Shown here: piece by piece, positions 1 through 9,228 of the stretch
How the letters are laid out: every line of letters begins with the position of its first letter
Numbering within the stretch: position 1 is the first letter of the stretch
NCBI GenBank assembly: GCA_033675265.1
Contig: JAUJYZ010000124.1
Coordinates: forward strand, 62,001 to 126,000
Origin: Actinostola sp. cb2023
Lineage: Eukaryota; Cnidaria; Anthozoa; Actiniaria; Actinostolidae
Direction: 5' to 3'
DNA: 64,000 nucleotides
Program-made: the position numbers and the translations under genes
The notes under the pieces: generated by a model
Database searches by the model: none
Told to the model about the DNA's origin: nothing
Seen by the model: the letters and a program-made list of their open reading frames with translations, nothing else

Positions 1-235
1 ATTCCCGAACTTTGGGGCCGGAACATATCAATTATCGGCAATGGTGTCATTGAAGAAATGTCATATTTATTGTTTATTTCATGAATTTCACAAGGTTTCT
101 GAGTTGTAGTTGCTCTGAAAAGCTTCTGAAACGTTACCTATTCTCATGGTATGCTGTCCTGAACCACAACTGAGCAAATCTACAGAACGTGATAGGAAAA
201 GTTTTCTTGAGACAATAAATTAGCGCTTTTATTCG
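1..235. repeat. Dispersed direct repeat, copy 1
   Basis: This stretch is repeated in the same orientation at 2641-2870 with only scattered mismatches and a small indel; both start with ATTCCCGAACT and share the run through TTTCTTGAGACAATAAATT. No long ORF fits it. The two copies belong to one composite repeat family that also carries the 66-bp minisatellite downstream. Confidence 0.8.
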
Positions 236-479
236 CGTTCGTGTTTTTGTTCGTAGGTCCTTTCTAGCGCATACGATTTTGACTATATTTGGCATAGAGA
301 GCCTTATATGCCAACGTCAAATTATCGTGGTAAAATCGGGTCTACGTCGTATTTTTGTCGATTTTTCCTGTTTTATCGAATAGGAAAGCCGGATTTAATT
401 GGATAATTTGGTAAATTGTTGACAGATCGTTTATTTACTTTTTTATTTCGACTGCCTACCTCTTAGGCAAACTGTTACT

Positions 480-620
480 TAACCGAAATATTGGTTAACT
501 GGAATATCGGTTTGACTCAACCGATATATCGGATGGCTCCAAACAATATTTCGGTTCAACATTGTCTAACCGATATTTTGCTTAAGCGATATATCGGCAT
601 TTTGATGATATATTGGAAGC
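480..620. repeat. Array of palindromic ATATCGG motifs (left)
   Basis: About eight near-palindromic motifs of the CCGATATWTCGG type (for example ACCGATATATCGG, AACCGAAATATTGGTT) occur in 140 bases at irregular spacing. The matching block at 1815-2010 lies on the other side of the minisatellite. Such motifs could be protein-binding sites or a decayed short repeat; the sequence alone does not decide. Confidence 0.6.
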
Positions 621-673
621 CGTGACGACATGTTGTTTTCGAGTGTGAAAAACTTTCTGACTGTACGTCATCG

Positions 674-1035
674 GTGAAAATTTCTGTAAGTCCAAAGGTA
701 TGTGTCTGTAGTTTTTGTACTAGAGGACCTCTGGCGTGGGTGGAAATCTCCGTAAGTCCAAACGTATGTGTCTGTAGTGTTCGTACTAGAGGGCCTCTGG
801 CGTGGGTGGAAATCTCCGTAAGTCCAAACGTATGTGTCTGTGGTGTTCGTACTAGAGGACCTCTGGCAAGGGTGAAAATCTCTGTATGTCCAAACGTATG
901 TGTCTGTAGTGTTCGTACTAGAGGACCTCTGGCGTGGGTGAAAATCTCCGTAAGTCCAAACGTATGTGTCTGTAGTGTTCGTACTAGTCGACCTCTGGCA
1001 TGGGTGAAAATCTGTGTAAGTTCAAACGTATGTGT
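674..1035. repeat. 66-bp minisatellite, locus 1
   Basis: More than five tandem units of about 66 bp, each containing CCGTAAGTCCAAACGTATG and GTTCGTACTAGAGGACCTCT. Because 66 is a multiple of three, an apparent 125-residue ORF with a 22-residue repeat runs through it. That ORF is best read as a by-product of the period, since the same array also gives minus-strand ORFs elsewhere. Residual units at 1729-1800 show that the array was split by the foldback element at 1033-1727. Confidence 0.9.
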
Positions 1036-1727
1036 CTCTCAAGTACATTAAGGCCTGGGTCTCAAACTTTTCAAAATGGCCGCCGCAATTCAAGAGGGGG
1101 TAGTCTAATTCTTTCTCTTTGTAATATTTTATCTTAACACTTTGGCAATTACAATATAGCCACGATGTTGACAATTACACATGATAGTTTCCATGGAAAT
1201 ATGGAATGTGACCTTTGAACTCTAATTTAAATAATTGATATAAAAGCCTCCTGCATTATATTAAAGCGTTTTAATGTGCAGGAAATTGTTATACAAGTGA
1301 ATCAGAGTTAGTCCATAGTATATATATCCAACGAGGGCAATTGCAAATATTATCGGTAAGGCTGATTTAGGCTGAAATGAAATATGATACTCTCAATTTA
1401 AGATTGTTTAAAATTATTTTTCTTCACCGCCCTCGTTGGGGTTATAAGTAATGACTTACCCCCTATTCATATCCATAAAAATATCAGACATATGAAAACA
1501 CTTTACTATAATGCAGAAGGCTTTTATAAAATGATATTTCAATTAGAGTTCAAAGGTCACATACCAGGTTCCCATGGAAACTGTTACGTAATTTTTGTTA
1601 AGGTCGTGACTATATATTATTTGTCAAAGTTTTAAGGTAAAAGATTACAAAGAAAAGGAGAAAGACTAACCCCTCATCAAATAAACGGCAGCCATTTTGA
1701 AACCCAGGCCTTAATGCACTTGAGAGC
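1033..1727. mobile_element. Foldback element inserted in the 66-bp minisatellite
   Basis: The ends are inverted: CTCTCAAGTACATTAAGGCC on the left and GGCCTTAATGCACTTGAGAG on the right. Inverted similarity continues through both arms (for example GAACTCTAATTTAAAT with its complement near 1540) to a pair CCAACGAGGGC / GCCCTCGTTGG around a loop of about 90 bp at 1332-1432. Minisatellite units flank it on both sides, so the host site is identifiable. At most a 2-bp CT duplication is visible. No coding capacity. Confidence 0.8.
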
Positions 1728-1728
1728 T

Positions 1729-1800
1729 GTAGTGTTCGTACTAGCGTGGATGGAAATCTCCGTAAGTTAAACGTATGTGTCTAGTGTTCGTACTACAGTA
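1729..1800. repeat. Residual 66-bp minisatellite units
   Basis: Partial units (TGTAGTGTTCGTACTAG, CGTAAGTTAAACGTATGTG) follow directly after the right end of the foldback element and continue the array interrupted at 1033. Confidence 0.75.
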
Positions 1801-1814
1801 CAGTCAGAATGTTT

Positions 1815-2010
1815 CTCACGCTAGTTCGGTGATATATCGGCGGCGATATATCGTCTGAAACGAAATATCGGCACTTAAATTCCGCCGAAATATCGGTTCA
1901 TGTTGAGCATTAAACAATATTTCAGTTGACTGGAACCGATATTTCGGCTTTACCAAACGATATTTTGGTTACCAACTGGAGTGTTCGTAACCGATATTTT
2001 TTCAACCAAA
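1815..2010. repeat. Array of palindromic ATATCGG motifs (right)
   Basis: Mirror block of 480-620: repeated GATATATCGG, GAAATATCGG and CCGATATTTCGG motifs, about nine in 195 bp. It lies inside the right arm of the composite unit. Confidence 0.6.
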
Positions 2011-2640
2011 ATATTGGTTGCAGTCAACGCATTGAAGTGTACATTACGTAGTAAGTTTTTTTCTATAGGCGGATCTTTGTTGTCTTTAAAAGCTTTTAAT
2101 GTCAGCATTCGAATCGGTGACCATTGGTTAGACATTAAACAGGCAAATTATCAGTGCTTTTTCAGACAATTTAACGGTTTGCTAAATCGTGCTAACAGTT
2201 TTACATTTTACCAAAGTGTTTTTCATTGCTATCAAAATGAAGTGCTAACACAACATGTGTCAATCAAGTGTCTCAAACATAATTACATTCTCACATGCAT
2301 GCTAACAAACCTTAGATTTTAGAACTTATAATAATAACCAAAATATCGCTTTAAGTAATGTTCCATCTAAGAGGTAGGCAGAATAACAATAGGCCTATAC
2401 AGTGTGGCACGTTGGTGAACTTTTCGGTAATCCTTTAATTATATTACATCAATGCCTGCTATTGGACGAGAGGCCAAAAAGCGTGAAATTTGAATTTTGT
2501 TTCATAATTATCATGCTCTTTCAAAGTATTTGACAATATTTTGTTTATTGCTATGGCTTACTAACACCGTTTGTTGGAACATACTCGAATTTTGCCAAAA
2601 TCGTATGCGCCAAAGCTCTGAATAGGAGCAGAATATATAT

Positions 2641-2870
2641 ATTCCCGAACTGTGGGGCCGGAACATATCAACTATCGGCAATGGTGTCATTGAAGAAATG
2701 TCACATTTATTGTTTATTTCATGAATTTCACAAGGTTTCTGAGTTGTAGTTGCTCTCTGAAAAGCTTCTGAAACGTTCTCATGGTATGCTGTCCTGAACC
2801 ACAACTGAGCAAATCAACAGAATGCGATAGGAAAAGTTTTCTTGAGACAATAAATTAGCGCTTTTATTCA
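2641..2870. repeat. Dispersed direct repeat, copy 2
   Basis: Second copy of 1-235 in the same orientation, about 2.64 kb downstream. It begins a second copy of the composite family, followed by another 66-bp array at 3454-3735. Confidence 0.8.
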
Positions 2871-3453
2871 ATCTGGTTTTTGAATTATCGTAACAAAGTA
2901 GTATACACTTGCTAGCAAAACGTTTGTTTTAAGTTATGACCGAATTTCAAAAGATTTATATTTTCTTTGTACGTAATAGGTCTGCGACATGTTACAACAT
3001 ATTATTGGCAGGTCAACAGAGTTGCTTTGAAACCGATTAGTTCGCCTTGGTCTTTATGACACCTATAAAAATAGGATACTTCGCTTGGGAAGAACCGTAC
3101 ACTTAGCCCACGTTTGCTGCCTTTTATAGAACTAGTTTAATATGTTACAATCAAATATGTATGTAATTGCGTTGTATTTTGATATACCAGTATTGCTGAC
3201 TACAATAACTCATCCTTGCAATCGTTTTTGTCTCATAGTAGAAAGCGACCTATCGGCATTTTGACGATATATATATTAGTACTATGCTAATTTACTGTTA
3301 TACTCTTAATTGATGACATTCACTTTCTACTCATTTCGCTTGATAATGATGCCTAGTCGACACCGAAACGTCGCCATAATTTCACCTTTATATTTATAAC
3401 ATTATGTACATCTAAATTGTTACTGATATCGGAAGCTGTGACGATATATCGTT

Positions 3454-3735
3454 TTGGAGTGTGAAAAACTTTCTGACTGTACGACATTGGTGAAAATCTC
3501 CGTAAGTCCAAAAGTATGTGTCTGTAGTGTTCGTACTAGAGGACCTCTGGCGTGGGTGAAAATCTCCGTAAGTCCAAATGTATGTGTCCGTAGTATTTGT
3601 ACTAGAGGACCTCTGGCGTGGGTGAACATCTCCGTGAGTCCAAACGTATGTGCCTAGTGTTCGTACTAGAGTAACTCTGGTGTGGGTGAAAATCTTCGTA
3701 AGTCCAAATGTATGTGTTTGTTCTAGAGGACCTAA
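3454..3735. repeat. 66-bp minisatellite, locus 2
   Basis: About four units of the same 66-bp repeat as at 674-1035, preceded by the same GTGTGAAAAACTTTCTGACTGT leader region. Overlapping ORFs occur on both strands through the array, which argues against any of them being a real gene. Confidence 0.85.
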
Positions 3736-3764
3736 ATTCATACTTGCACTTCAACTTGCTAGAT

Positions 3765-4170
3765 ATGTGACTTTTACTTTCCCACGAACTTTCGGCATTA
3801 TCAGTTCTAAAATCTAAAGTTCATGAGTATGTGAGATTGTTATGTTTGAGAGACTTGATTGACACCTGTGTGTCAGCATGTAAAAATCTACAGGAACTTT
3901 AATCTACCCACTCATTGTTATGGTGATGCATGGTGATTTCTTTTGAAGAAATTAATAAATTCCATTTTTCATGTCATATTCTCATAATGTTATTATTTTC
4001 TCCCACAGTAAACTTTAGAAACGGCGATTCAACAAGTTTATTTACATTCATCAACTACTAGCTGTTGTCTAATTGTCATGTTGTTGAGATGAATTGGAAG
4101 GATGCTTTGTAAAACCAACAATAACCAAACTATACATTTCACAGCAGTCAAAATACAAATGTACTATAAA
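3765..4170. repeat. Dispersed repeat, copy A (see 25262-25665)
   Basis: Collinear with 25262-25665: shared runs include AACTTTCGGCATTATCAGTT, CAACTACT...TGTTGTCTAATTGTC and GTTGTTGAGATGAATTGGA. No coding frame. Parts also appear inverted at 2225-2320 and 23885-23960, so this is a multi-copy family. Confidence 0.75.
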
Positions 4171-4171
4171 T

Positions 4172-5585
4172 CTTTCCCGTAGTATTTATGCTTGAAAACG
4201 AGCTAAGTTTCATGCCTGTATGTCAACTTCAACTGGATATATTTCATAAGTTGTCATTTCTTGTTTGCTGGCTTAAAGGGGCACTGTCACCGTGCGACCG
4301 GAGGCCTGGGCCAAGTATATGTTTCTCGAGAGGTAGCTAGAGGTAGACAGCCATCGAATTCATCTGTAAATATCTACAACATCCTTGCTCTCTAGAAGAT
4401 TATACTTGTTCAGTTATTTAGACTGATTGTTATTTGATAATTTCAAGTATTTATTTTTCGTTTGAAGTCCAAGTTTATACGTTTTTTATTTAATCGGTGA
4501 GAACGATGGCTTCTGGCAGGGCGGCGGCTGGCAAGGTAGTGGTTGATAACGAATGTATTCAGGCGACAAGCTTATAAATTTTGGTTTACTGGGAAGATAG
4601 AATACAGATTGCTGAGTTCGCTAGACATCTCCTAGCTCTGGAGTACTAAAGGAGGGTTCAAAGGAGGTAGGAAAGTAAGCCGAACGTTTGACAACAAACT
4701 GACTTCACTCGAATTATTATGTTCTCAAAGAAGAACTTACAAGTCTATAAATTAAATATTTGTAAATGCAAACAAGCCCCGACTACTATAGAACTTTTGC
4801 TATTGTATTACTTTAGACTTGAGTGCAAAAATCCTTATTCTGATAGGTCTGTCAATATATAATTATCTGTACCTTTCCTCGCTGTTGTACTTGTAGCAGC
4901 AACTGTCGCTTCATCGCGATCGAGCATCGGTCATAATTCGGGCTTTATTTGCTTATTTGACTAGTCGATACTGCACAAATCGGAGAAATAAATCTTTGCA
5001 GTTTGCATGAACAGCCTGGAGTTTTCGTTTTCTTTGTATTCACTCCTGAGTATGTTATTTGGCAATTACAATTTGACTGCCATTCACTAGCCGTGGCGAG
5101 TGCTCTCCACACTTCTTGAGTGCTCTCGCCACTTCCTGAGTGCTGTTTTACTGAACGGAGCACGGAAAAAGCTGTTCTATTTGCTTTATTATATAGAATG
5201 ATGAGAAAAAGGATAAGAAAGTTGAGGATTCTGTTGTGTTTTTGAATAACATTTTAGCGAGTGAAGTGCGCGCGCACTACTGACGCCAGTTACGCCATCG
5301 AGCGCGCGAGTGCTTGGCTTGTTTTCTTCAGAATTTTGGATCAAACCAAACAGCCGAAAAATAGCGTCATCAAACTGTGCTCCGTTCTCTGATACACAGT
5401 TTTCAGCCAATCAGCGCGCGGATTGACTTGACTATATAATATTTTTTGTTAGTAGACCATTAGTTGGAATCTCCATTAATTTATGTAGCTTTCAGAAAAT
5501 GTATACTTTATTGGGGTTTAAATGGACGGATTCTGTGTTAAAGCGACTTGAATGCATACCGATCGGTAGGGGTACCCTGATACCT
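4172..5585. other. 1.4-kb extra segment absent from the paralogous copy
   Basis: The paralogous repeat at 25665-25690 runs straight from the TACTATAAA boundary to the AAAAGAA...ATGATGC boundary, so this segment is an insertion or a region deleted from copy B. It contains TTAAAGGGGCACTGTCACC at 4273, which resembles the outer end of a TTAA-type MITE, but no matching inverted end was found. A short ATG-led frame at 4506 stops after about 24 codons. No gene is recognised. Confidence 0.4.
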
Positions 5586-5855
5586 TAATGTGTTTGCTGG
5601 TTTCATCTACAAAAAGAAACAAAATGATGCTCCTAGACTATATATAAAGTGCTAGTAATCGTCTTAATTTGTTTTAATGATTTTCATTCATTTAAACTAC
5701 TATATATACTATATATGAATATGAATGTCTCATCATCCAACACAGTTTGTGCACAGTTGGATTCAGTTTGCACCACACTCAAACTCAACTAAGGCTGTGT
5801 GTAATGTAAACAGAAGCCTGTATAACAAAGGAGAAACTATACTTAGATTCCACTC
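5586..5855. repeat. Dispersed repeat, continuation of copy A
   Basis: Collinear with 25690-26180: shared ACACAGTTTGT...CACAGTTGGATT, CCTGTATAACAAAGG and ACTTAGATTCCACTC. It preserves the empty site TTA (5843-5845) that carries a 159-bp MITE in copy B. Confidence 0.75.
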
Positions 5856-5923
5856 TGTTAAAGCATCCGACCAGTATGGCCATGGGTTGAAGTCCCATCT
5901 GGGGCTGATATTTTTTTTCTGAG
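5852..5923 (+). repeat. Decayed tRNA-derived SINE head (3' half)
   Basis: AAAGCATCCGACCAGTA followed by GGGTTGAAGTCCCATCTGG and GGGCTGA, ending in T8, resembles the anticodon-to-B-box half of tRNA-like SINE heads (B box GGTTCGAATCCC with two changes). The 5' half with the A box is absent. It adjoins the empty MITE site, so it is likely a separate insertion in copy A only. A degenerate tRNA pseudogene is the alternative. Confidence 0.5.
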
Positions 5924-6362
5924 TCCCTTAATTACGAATGTAAAGTTTGGTTAACTTCAATTCACTGTTAAAGTGTATATGACGCTAAAGCTTTTCTTTT
6001 GAAAATCGATTACATATGAAGTGAACAGTGGGATATCTGTTTCAGTATTTTGTGATTTGAGCTTCGTATTTGCGAGTTATGCTAATTTGGTGACGTCAGA
6101 TTTTTTTTTTTTCCATAACTTATTTCTATTTTTTCATGCAGCATTCTTTTCTGAAATAGAAAAAAAATTAACATCATATATATCAGTTTTAGAAAACGTT
6201 TTGCCAGATTAAGAATGTCAATAATTTGCAGAAGGGTGCTTTTGTATAATAAATTAAAAACAATATTATTGATGTCACCAAATTACAATATCACGATTTC
6301 AAACCTTTATAACTTACAAACGCGAAGCTCAAGTCACAAAATACTGTAACATCCCACTATTC

Positions 6363-6439
6363 GCGCCAGTCCCTTGCAGCGCGAGTATAAATAAGAGCTC
6401 TGCATCTAATTACTGCCCAGTTCGCGTAAGAACCCTTCG
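6363..6439 (+). repeat. DIRS-like terminal repeat A1
   Basis: 77 bp identical to A2 at 8258-8334, starting GCGCCAGTCCCTTGCAGCGC and containing TATAAATA. It forms the left end of the element. Confidence 0.85.
6386..6393 (+). promoter_or_regulatory. TATA box in A1
   Basis: TATAAATA lies 83 bp upstream of the first ATG of the element (6469), a plausible core promoter for element transcription. The same box recurs in A2 at 8281-8288. Function is inferred from motif and position. Confidence 0.5.
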
Positions 6440-6468
6440 CTACGCTACCTATATCCTTACTCAGTCAT

Positions 6469-6600
6469 GGCCGATGAACAAATTCCTGTCCTAGCTGCTG
6501 TTGAACAAGCCCAGGCGTTGAGAAGTCATCCCAACCAAGTATATAAGTACCTGCTGCGAATCCAGACCATGGTCCTTTCAGGTATAAACGTTTTATAGGT
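6469..6600 (+). CDS. Short ORF at 5' end of the DIRS-like element
   Basis: A 43-codon frame begins MADEQIPVLAAVEQAQAL with a good start context (TCATGG). It could be the remnant of a gag-like first ORF or of a first exon, because CAGGTATAAACG at 6580 resembles a splice donor. Autonomous relatives carry gag, RT/RNase H and a tyrosine recombinase; none is seen here. No homology can be claimed from so short a frame. Confidence 0.3.
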
Positions 6601-6605
6601 CGGTT

Positions 6606-7140
6606 TCAAGTTCGTTCGATTTCCCTCGGCTCCCTAAAAGTTTGCACGTGTGTTGAACTCTAATGTGAGTGTTTGTTTACCGTGCTTCGCCTCGCAAACA
6701 CCGGGTTTGTGGAGTTGCATTTCCCTCGGCTCCCTAATAGTTTGCACGTATGTTGAACTCTACAGTGAGTTTTGTTTACCGTGCTTCGCCTCGCAAACAC
6801 CGGGTTTGTGGAGTTGCATTTCCCTCGGCTCCCCAATAGTTTGCACGTGTGTTGAACTCTAATGTGAGTGTTTGTTTACCGTGCTTCGCCTCGCAAACAC
6901 CGGGTTTGTGGGGTTGCATTTCCCTCGGCTCCCTAATAGTTTGCACGTATGTTGAACTCTACAGTGAGTTTTGTTTACCGTGCTTCGCCTCGCAAACACC
7001 GGGTTTGTGGAGTTGCATTTCCCTCGGCTCCCCAATAGTTTGCACGTGTGTTGAACTCTCAAGTGAGTGTTTGTTTACCGTGCTGGCCTCGCAAACACCG
7101 GGTTTGTGGAGTTGCATTTCCCTCAGTTTCCCTTCTCGTT
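6606..7140. repeat. ~99-bp tandem repeat with two-unit higher-order pattern
   Basis: Five or more units carrying GAACTCTAATGTGAGTG or GAACTCTACAGTGAGTT, each followed by CCGTGCTTCGCCTCGCAAAC and ATTTCCCTCGGCTCC. Two unit types alternate (CACGTGTGTT with AATGTGAGTG; CACGTATGTT with ACAGTGAGTT), giving a higher-order period near 199 bp. The array lies wholly inside the DIRS-like element. ORFs of about 70-100 residues through it are artefacts of the repeat. Confidence 0.85.
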
Positions 7141-8196
7141 TGTTTGTTTGTGTTCTATAGTCGGTACTATACAACATGATACAACGTCATCTTTACTTTA
7201 TGCATGCTTTCCCTCCCCTTTGCCTCGTTTATATATAAGTTTTGCATGCTTAGGGTATGAGGTTGAACATTGTCGTATGGCTTGTGCTTGATATTTCCCT
7301 TTGCGTACCGTGACGTAATGTCCAAGCATTCTAGTTGCATGGTTAATGTTGAGCAATGATTTCCCTTAGCGTTATTATTATTATTATAGCGTTCTGCACC
7401 CTATATATTGTCAAGACGGTGCAAATTCGACTGAGTTGTTCGGTTTTGGGTATATTTGTGTTTTCGACATTTGCAGATTTGCTGCTTCTCGCATTTGCAT
7501 CCAATTTGGTGTTGTATTGTTTCTCTTTGTTGTTGTCCCTCCCTCCACACCTCCCTTTGTTTCCTTTCCTTTGTGATTGTCTCCCTTTGTTCTTCCCGTT
7601 TTCGCATATCATTGATTGTGCGTGCCTTACGGTATTTTCACTGTTGGCCCTTTGTGGGCGCTACAAGAATCATTAATTCGGTGATGGTGTTGTACCTCAG
7701 ATACGTATACTGTCCCTGTTCGTTTTATTTTCGGTTTATTTCCATTGCTCTAACATTTTGTGAAGTTTTTGTTTTGTGTCCTCTCCCGCGCTATTTGGGT
7801 TTTCCCTATCTCCTATGGTAGCCTGAAAGGGTGTCTAATGCCCTAGTCGGATTACTGACGCTCAGGCTGTCATCCCTTGGGTGGGTTACTCCCGCGCAGA
7901 AACGCTTTACCTTATATTTCCCTCTCCTTTTACCACCCAAGGGCTGGCAGCCTGTAGATTATTGATTCACGCCCACCTTTCTGTGGCTGCAGCTGCCTCC
8001 ATATATAGTGTCATACACTAGCTAAAACAGTCTCGCGCGTTTCACTATGCCTTCCACGTAAGCCACTCATCCTAAGTTTTGGGTGGCTGGAGGGTCCTGC
8101 CTAGTTAAGTTTTGGACTTGGCTTTTTGAGTATTGGCAAAGGTCTCGAGTGACTTGGTATTAGACCGCATCAAACGCTAAGCTTCTGGGCGCGGGC
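7141..8196. other. Internal region of DIRS-like element, no recognised gene
   Basis: Plus-strand frames here (7356-7676, 7456-7821) encode only pyrimidine-rich hydrophobic sequence, and the minus frames are their charged shadows. No polymerase or recombinase motif is visible. A weak inverted pair CCCTTGGGTGG / CCACCCAAGGG (7876-7945) could form a hairpin. Confidence 0.4.
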
Positions 8197-8251
8197 GCAT
8201 TTCTCCATCTCTTATTAAGCGAGCGTGAAAGGGACTGCCGCGAATAGTATG
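8197..8251 (+). repeat. DIRS-like repeat B1 (internal)
   Basis: 55 bp identical to B2 at 8452-8506, ending AAGGGACTGCCGCGAATAG followed by TATG. It abuts A2 through the CTATTC hexamer, reproducing what a circle junction (right end joined to left end) would look like. Confidence 0.85.
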
Positions 8252-8257
8252 CTATTC

Positions 8258-8334
8258 GCGCCAGTCCCTTGCAGCGCGAGTATAAATAAGAGCTCTGCAT
8301 CTAATTACTGCCCAGTTCGCGTAAGAACCCTTCG
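8258..8334 (+). repeat. DIRS-like repeat A2 (internal)
   Basis: 77 bp identical to A1, including TATAAATA (8281-8288). Together with B1 it forms the internal junction used as template in the DIRS/Ngaro replication model. Confidence 0.85.
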
Positions 8335-8451
8335 GCTATTGGCTACTGGCTTGACACTCTCTTTCGCGCTTGCCTCCCAAAGCTACCGTGCTCTTTCCTC
8401 TCCCCTCCCTGACCCTATCCCTTTGCACTTCCAACTCACTCAAGCGCGGTT

Positions 8452-8506
8452 GCATTTCTCCATCTCTTATTAAGCGAGCGTGAAAGGGACTGCCGCGAAT
8501 AGTATG
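8452..8506 (+). repeat. DIRS-like terminal repeat B2
   Basis: Right end of the element, identical to B1. It is followed by CTATTC (8507-8512) and then the interrupted MITE arm (ACTTCGTATATAATCGA). Confidence 0.85.
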
Positions 8507-8751
8507 CTATTCACTTCGTATATAATCGATTTTCAAAATTAGAAAAATGTGTCATATACACTTTAACATTCTTCTAAGCAATACTGTATAATGGTTGACA
8601 TCTATTGAAATGAAAAAAGTAACATCAAAGGTGGCATAATGTATTTGACGTAATTTTCCTGTAGAGTCTGAGTGTAATCTGAGTGTAGTTTCGCCTTTGT
8701 TATAATGTCTTTTGTTTACGTTATGCATGGATCAATTCCAGCTGTTACCAT

Positions 8752-8776
8752 CCCCCCCCCCCCCCCCCCCCCCCCC
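8752..8776. repeat. Poly-C tract (25 C)
   Basis: Uninterrupted run of 25 cytosines, followed 60-90 bp later by G-rich blocks (GGGGCGGGG, GGGGGTGGGGGGCGGGG). It is likely unstable and error-prone for sequencing. Confidence 0.95.
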
Positions 8777-8888
8777 GGGCATACCCCAGGGATTTGTAAG
8801 GACCTGTGTCCAGGGGCGGGGATTTTGTACAACAACGTGGTTGCCCCGGGGGTGGGGGGCGGGGATAACTTGACCGAGCGTATAATCA

Positions 8889-9119
8889 ATGGAGGAATTC
8901 ATAATAATGGAATTTGTCGGTAAAGAGATTACTTTTGTCGCCGATTGGCTTGAAAAACAAGATCTTGCAAAGTTAAAGGCTTTCTTTGAAAAAAAGGCAG
9001 TGTTTAACGGCACAGATGACTTCTTATCTCTACTGTTATGGTCAATAATTAGTCGGGCTTCCTGTGGAAGCGCCGACTCTAAAAATGAGCTCCGTTCTTC
9101 GTTGACCCCAAATGACTAA
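8889..9119 (+). CDS. Unrecognised 76-codon ORF
   Basis: The frame starts MEEFIIMEFVGKEITF and is rich in charged residues in its first 45 positions (DWLEKQDLAKLKAFFEKKA), then becomes less protein-like. The composition is unlike the flanking repeat DNA and could be a first exon of a lost element gene. No domain is recognised, and no donor site decides its end. Confidence 0.25.
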   Translation: MEEFIIMEFVGKEITFVADWLEKQDLAKLKAFFEKKAVFNGTDDFLSLLLWSIISRASCGSADSKNELRSSLTPND

Positions 9120-9228
9120 TTGGGTTCTACAGCGCATGCACCTAGTTTTATATTAAGCTACGCAGGCTAACGTCGAGCTAAAGCCGAAGGAGACATGAAG
9201 TCTGGCCAAGAAAGATTACAAAGCACAA

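Larger units (their letters stand above)
438..2395. mobile_element. Composite foldback-like unit with inverted arms
   Basis: Left sequence at 438-485 (CTGCCTACCTCTTAG core) reappears inverted at 2350-2395, and the motif AACTTTCTGACTGTAC near 646-665 reappears inverted near 1800. Both arms also carry ATATCGG-rich blocks. Between the arms sit the 66-bp minisatellite and a smaller foldback element. No transposase is visible, so it is called a non-autonomous inverted-repeat element. The exact ends and any target duplication are not resolved. Confidence 0.55.
6363..8506 (+). mobile_element. Non-autonomous DIRS-order (Ngaro/PAT-like) element
   Basis: The element shows the split direct repeat layout A1 - internal - B1 A2 - B2: A1 6363-6439 equals A2 8258-8334 (77 bp), and B1 8197-8251 equals B2 8452-8506 (55 bp). 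That layout is known from tyrosine-recombinase retrotransposons, which integrate as circles and leave no ordinary target duplication. A CTATTC hexamer sits at both host junctions (6357-6362, 8507-8512) and at the internal B1-A2 junction (8252-8257). The outer ends are also imperfectly inverted (CTATTCGCG...AGTCCCTT against AAGGGACTGCCGCGAATAG). The interior has no reverse transcriptase, RNase H or recombinase frame, so the copy must depend on a partner. Confidence 0.8.
5972..8562. mobile_element. TTAA-flanked piggyBac-type MITE, split by a DIRS-like element
   Basis: Ends are AGTGTATATGAC at 5972 and GTCATATACACT at 8551-8562, each bordered outside by TTAA (5968-5971 and 8563-8566). The arms are imperfect inverted repeats over more than 150 bp (GAGCTTCGTATTTGCGAG near 6060 against CGCGAAGCTC near 6321). 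Removing the 6363-8506 insertion leaves about 440 bp, similar in size and internal sequence to the MITE at 61772-62228. A TTAA duplication is the hallmark of piggyBac mobilisation. No transposase present. Confidence 0.8.

Noticed and set aside
674..1051. 125-residue ORF with 22-residue repeats
   Set aside because: It is produced by the 66-bp tandem repeat; other loci give equally long frames on the opposite strand, and the cysteine pattern is not that of a known domain.
6650..7177. ORFs of 70-103 codons with CFASQTPGLW repeats
   Set aside because: Created by the ~99/199-bp tandem repeat in the DIRS-like element.
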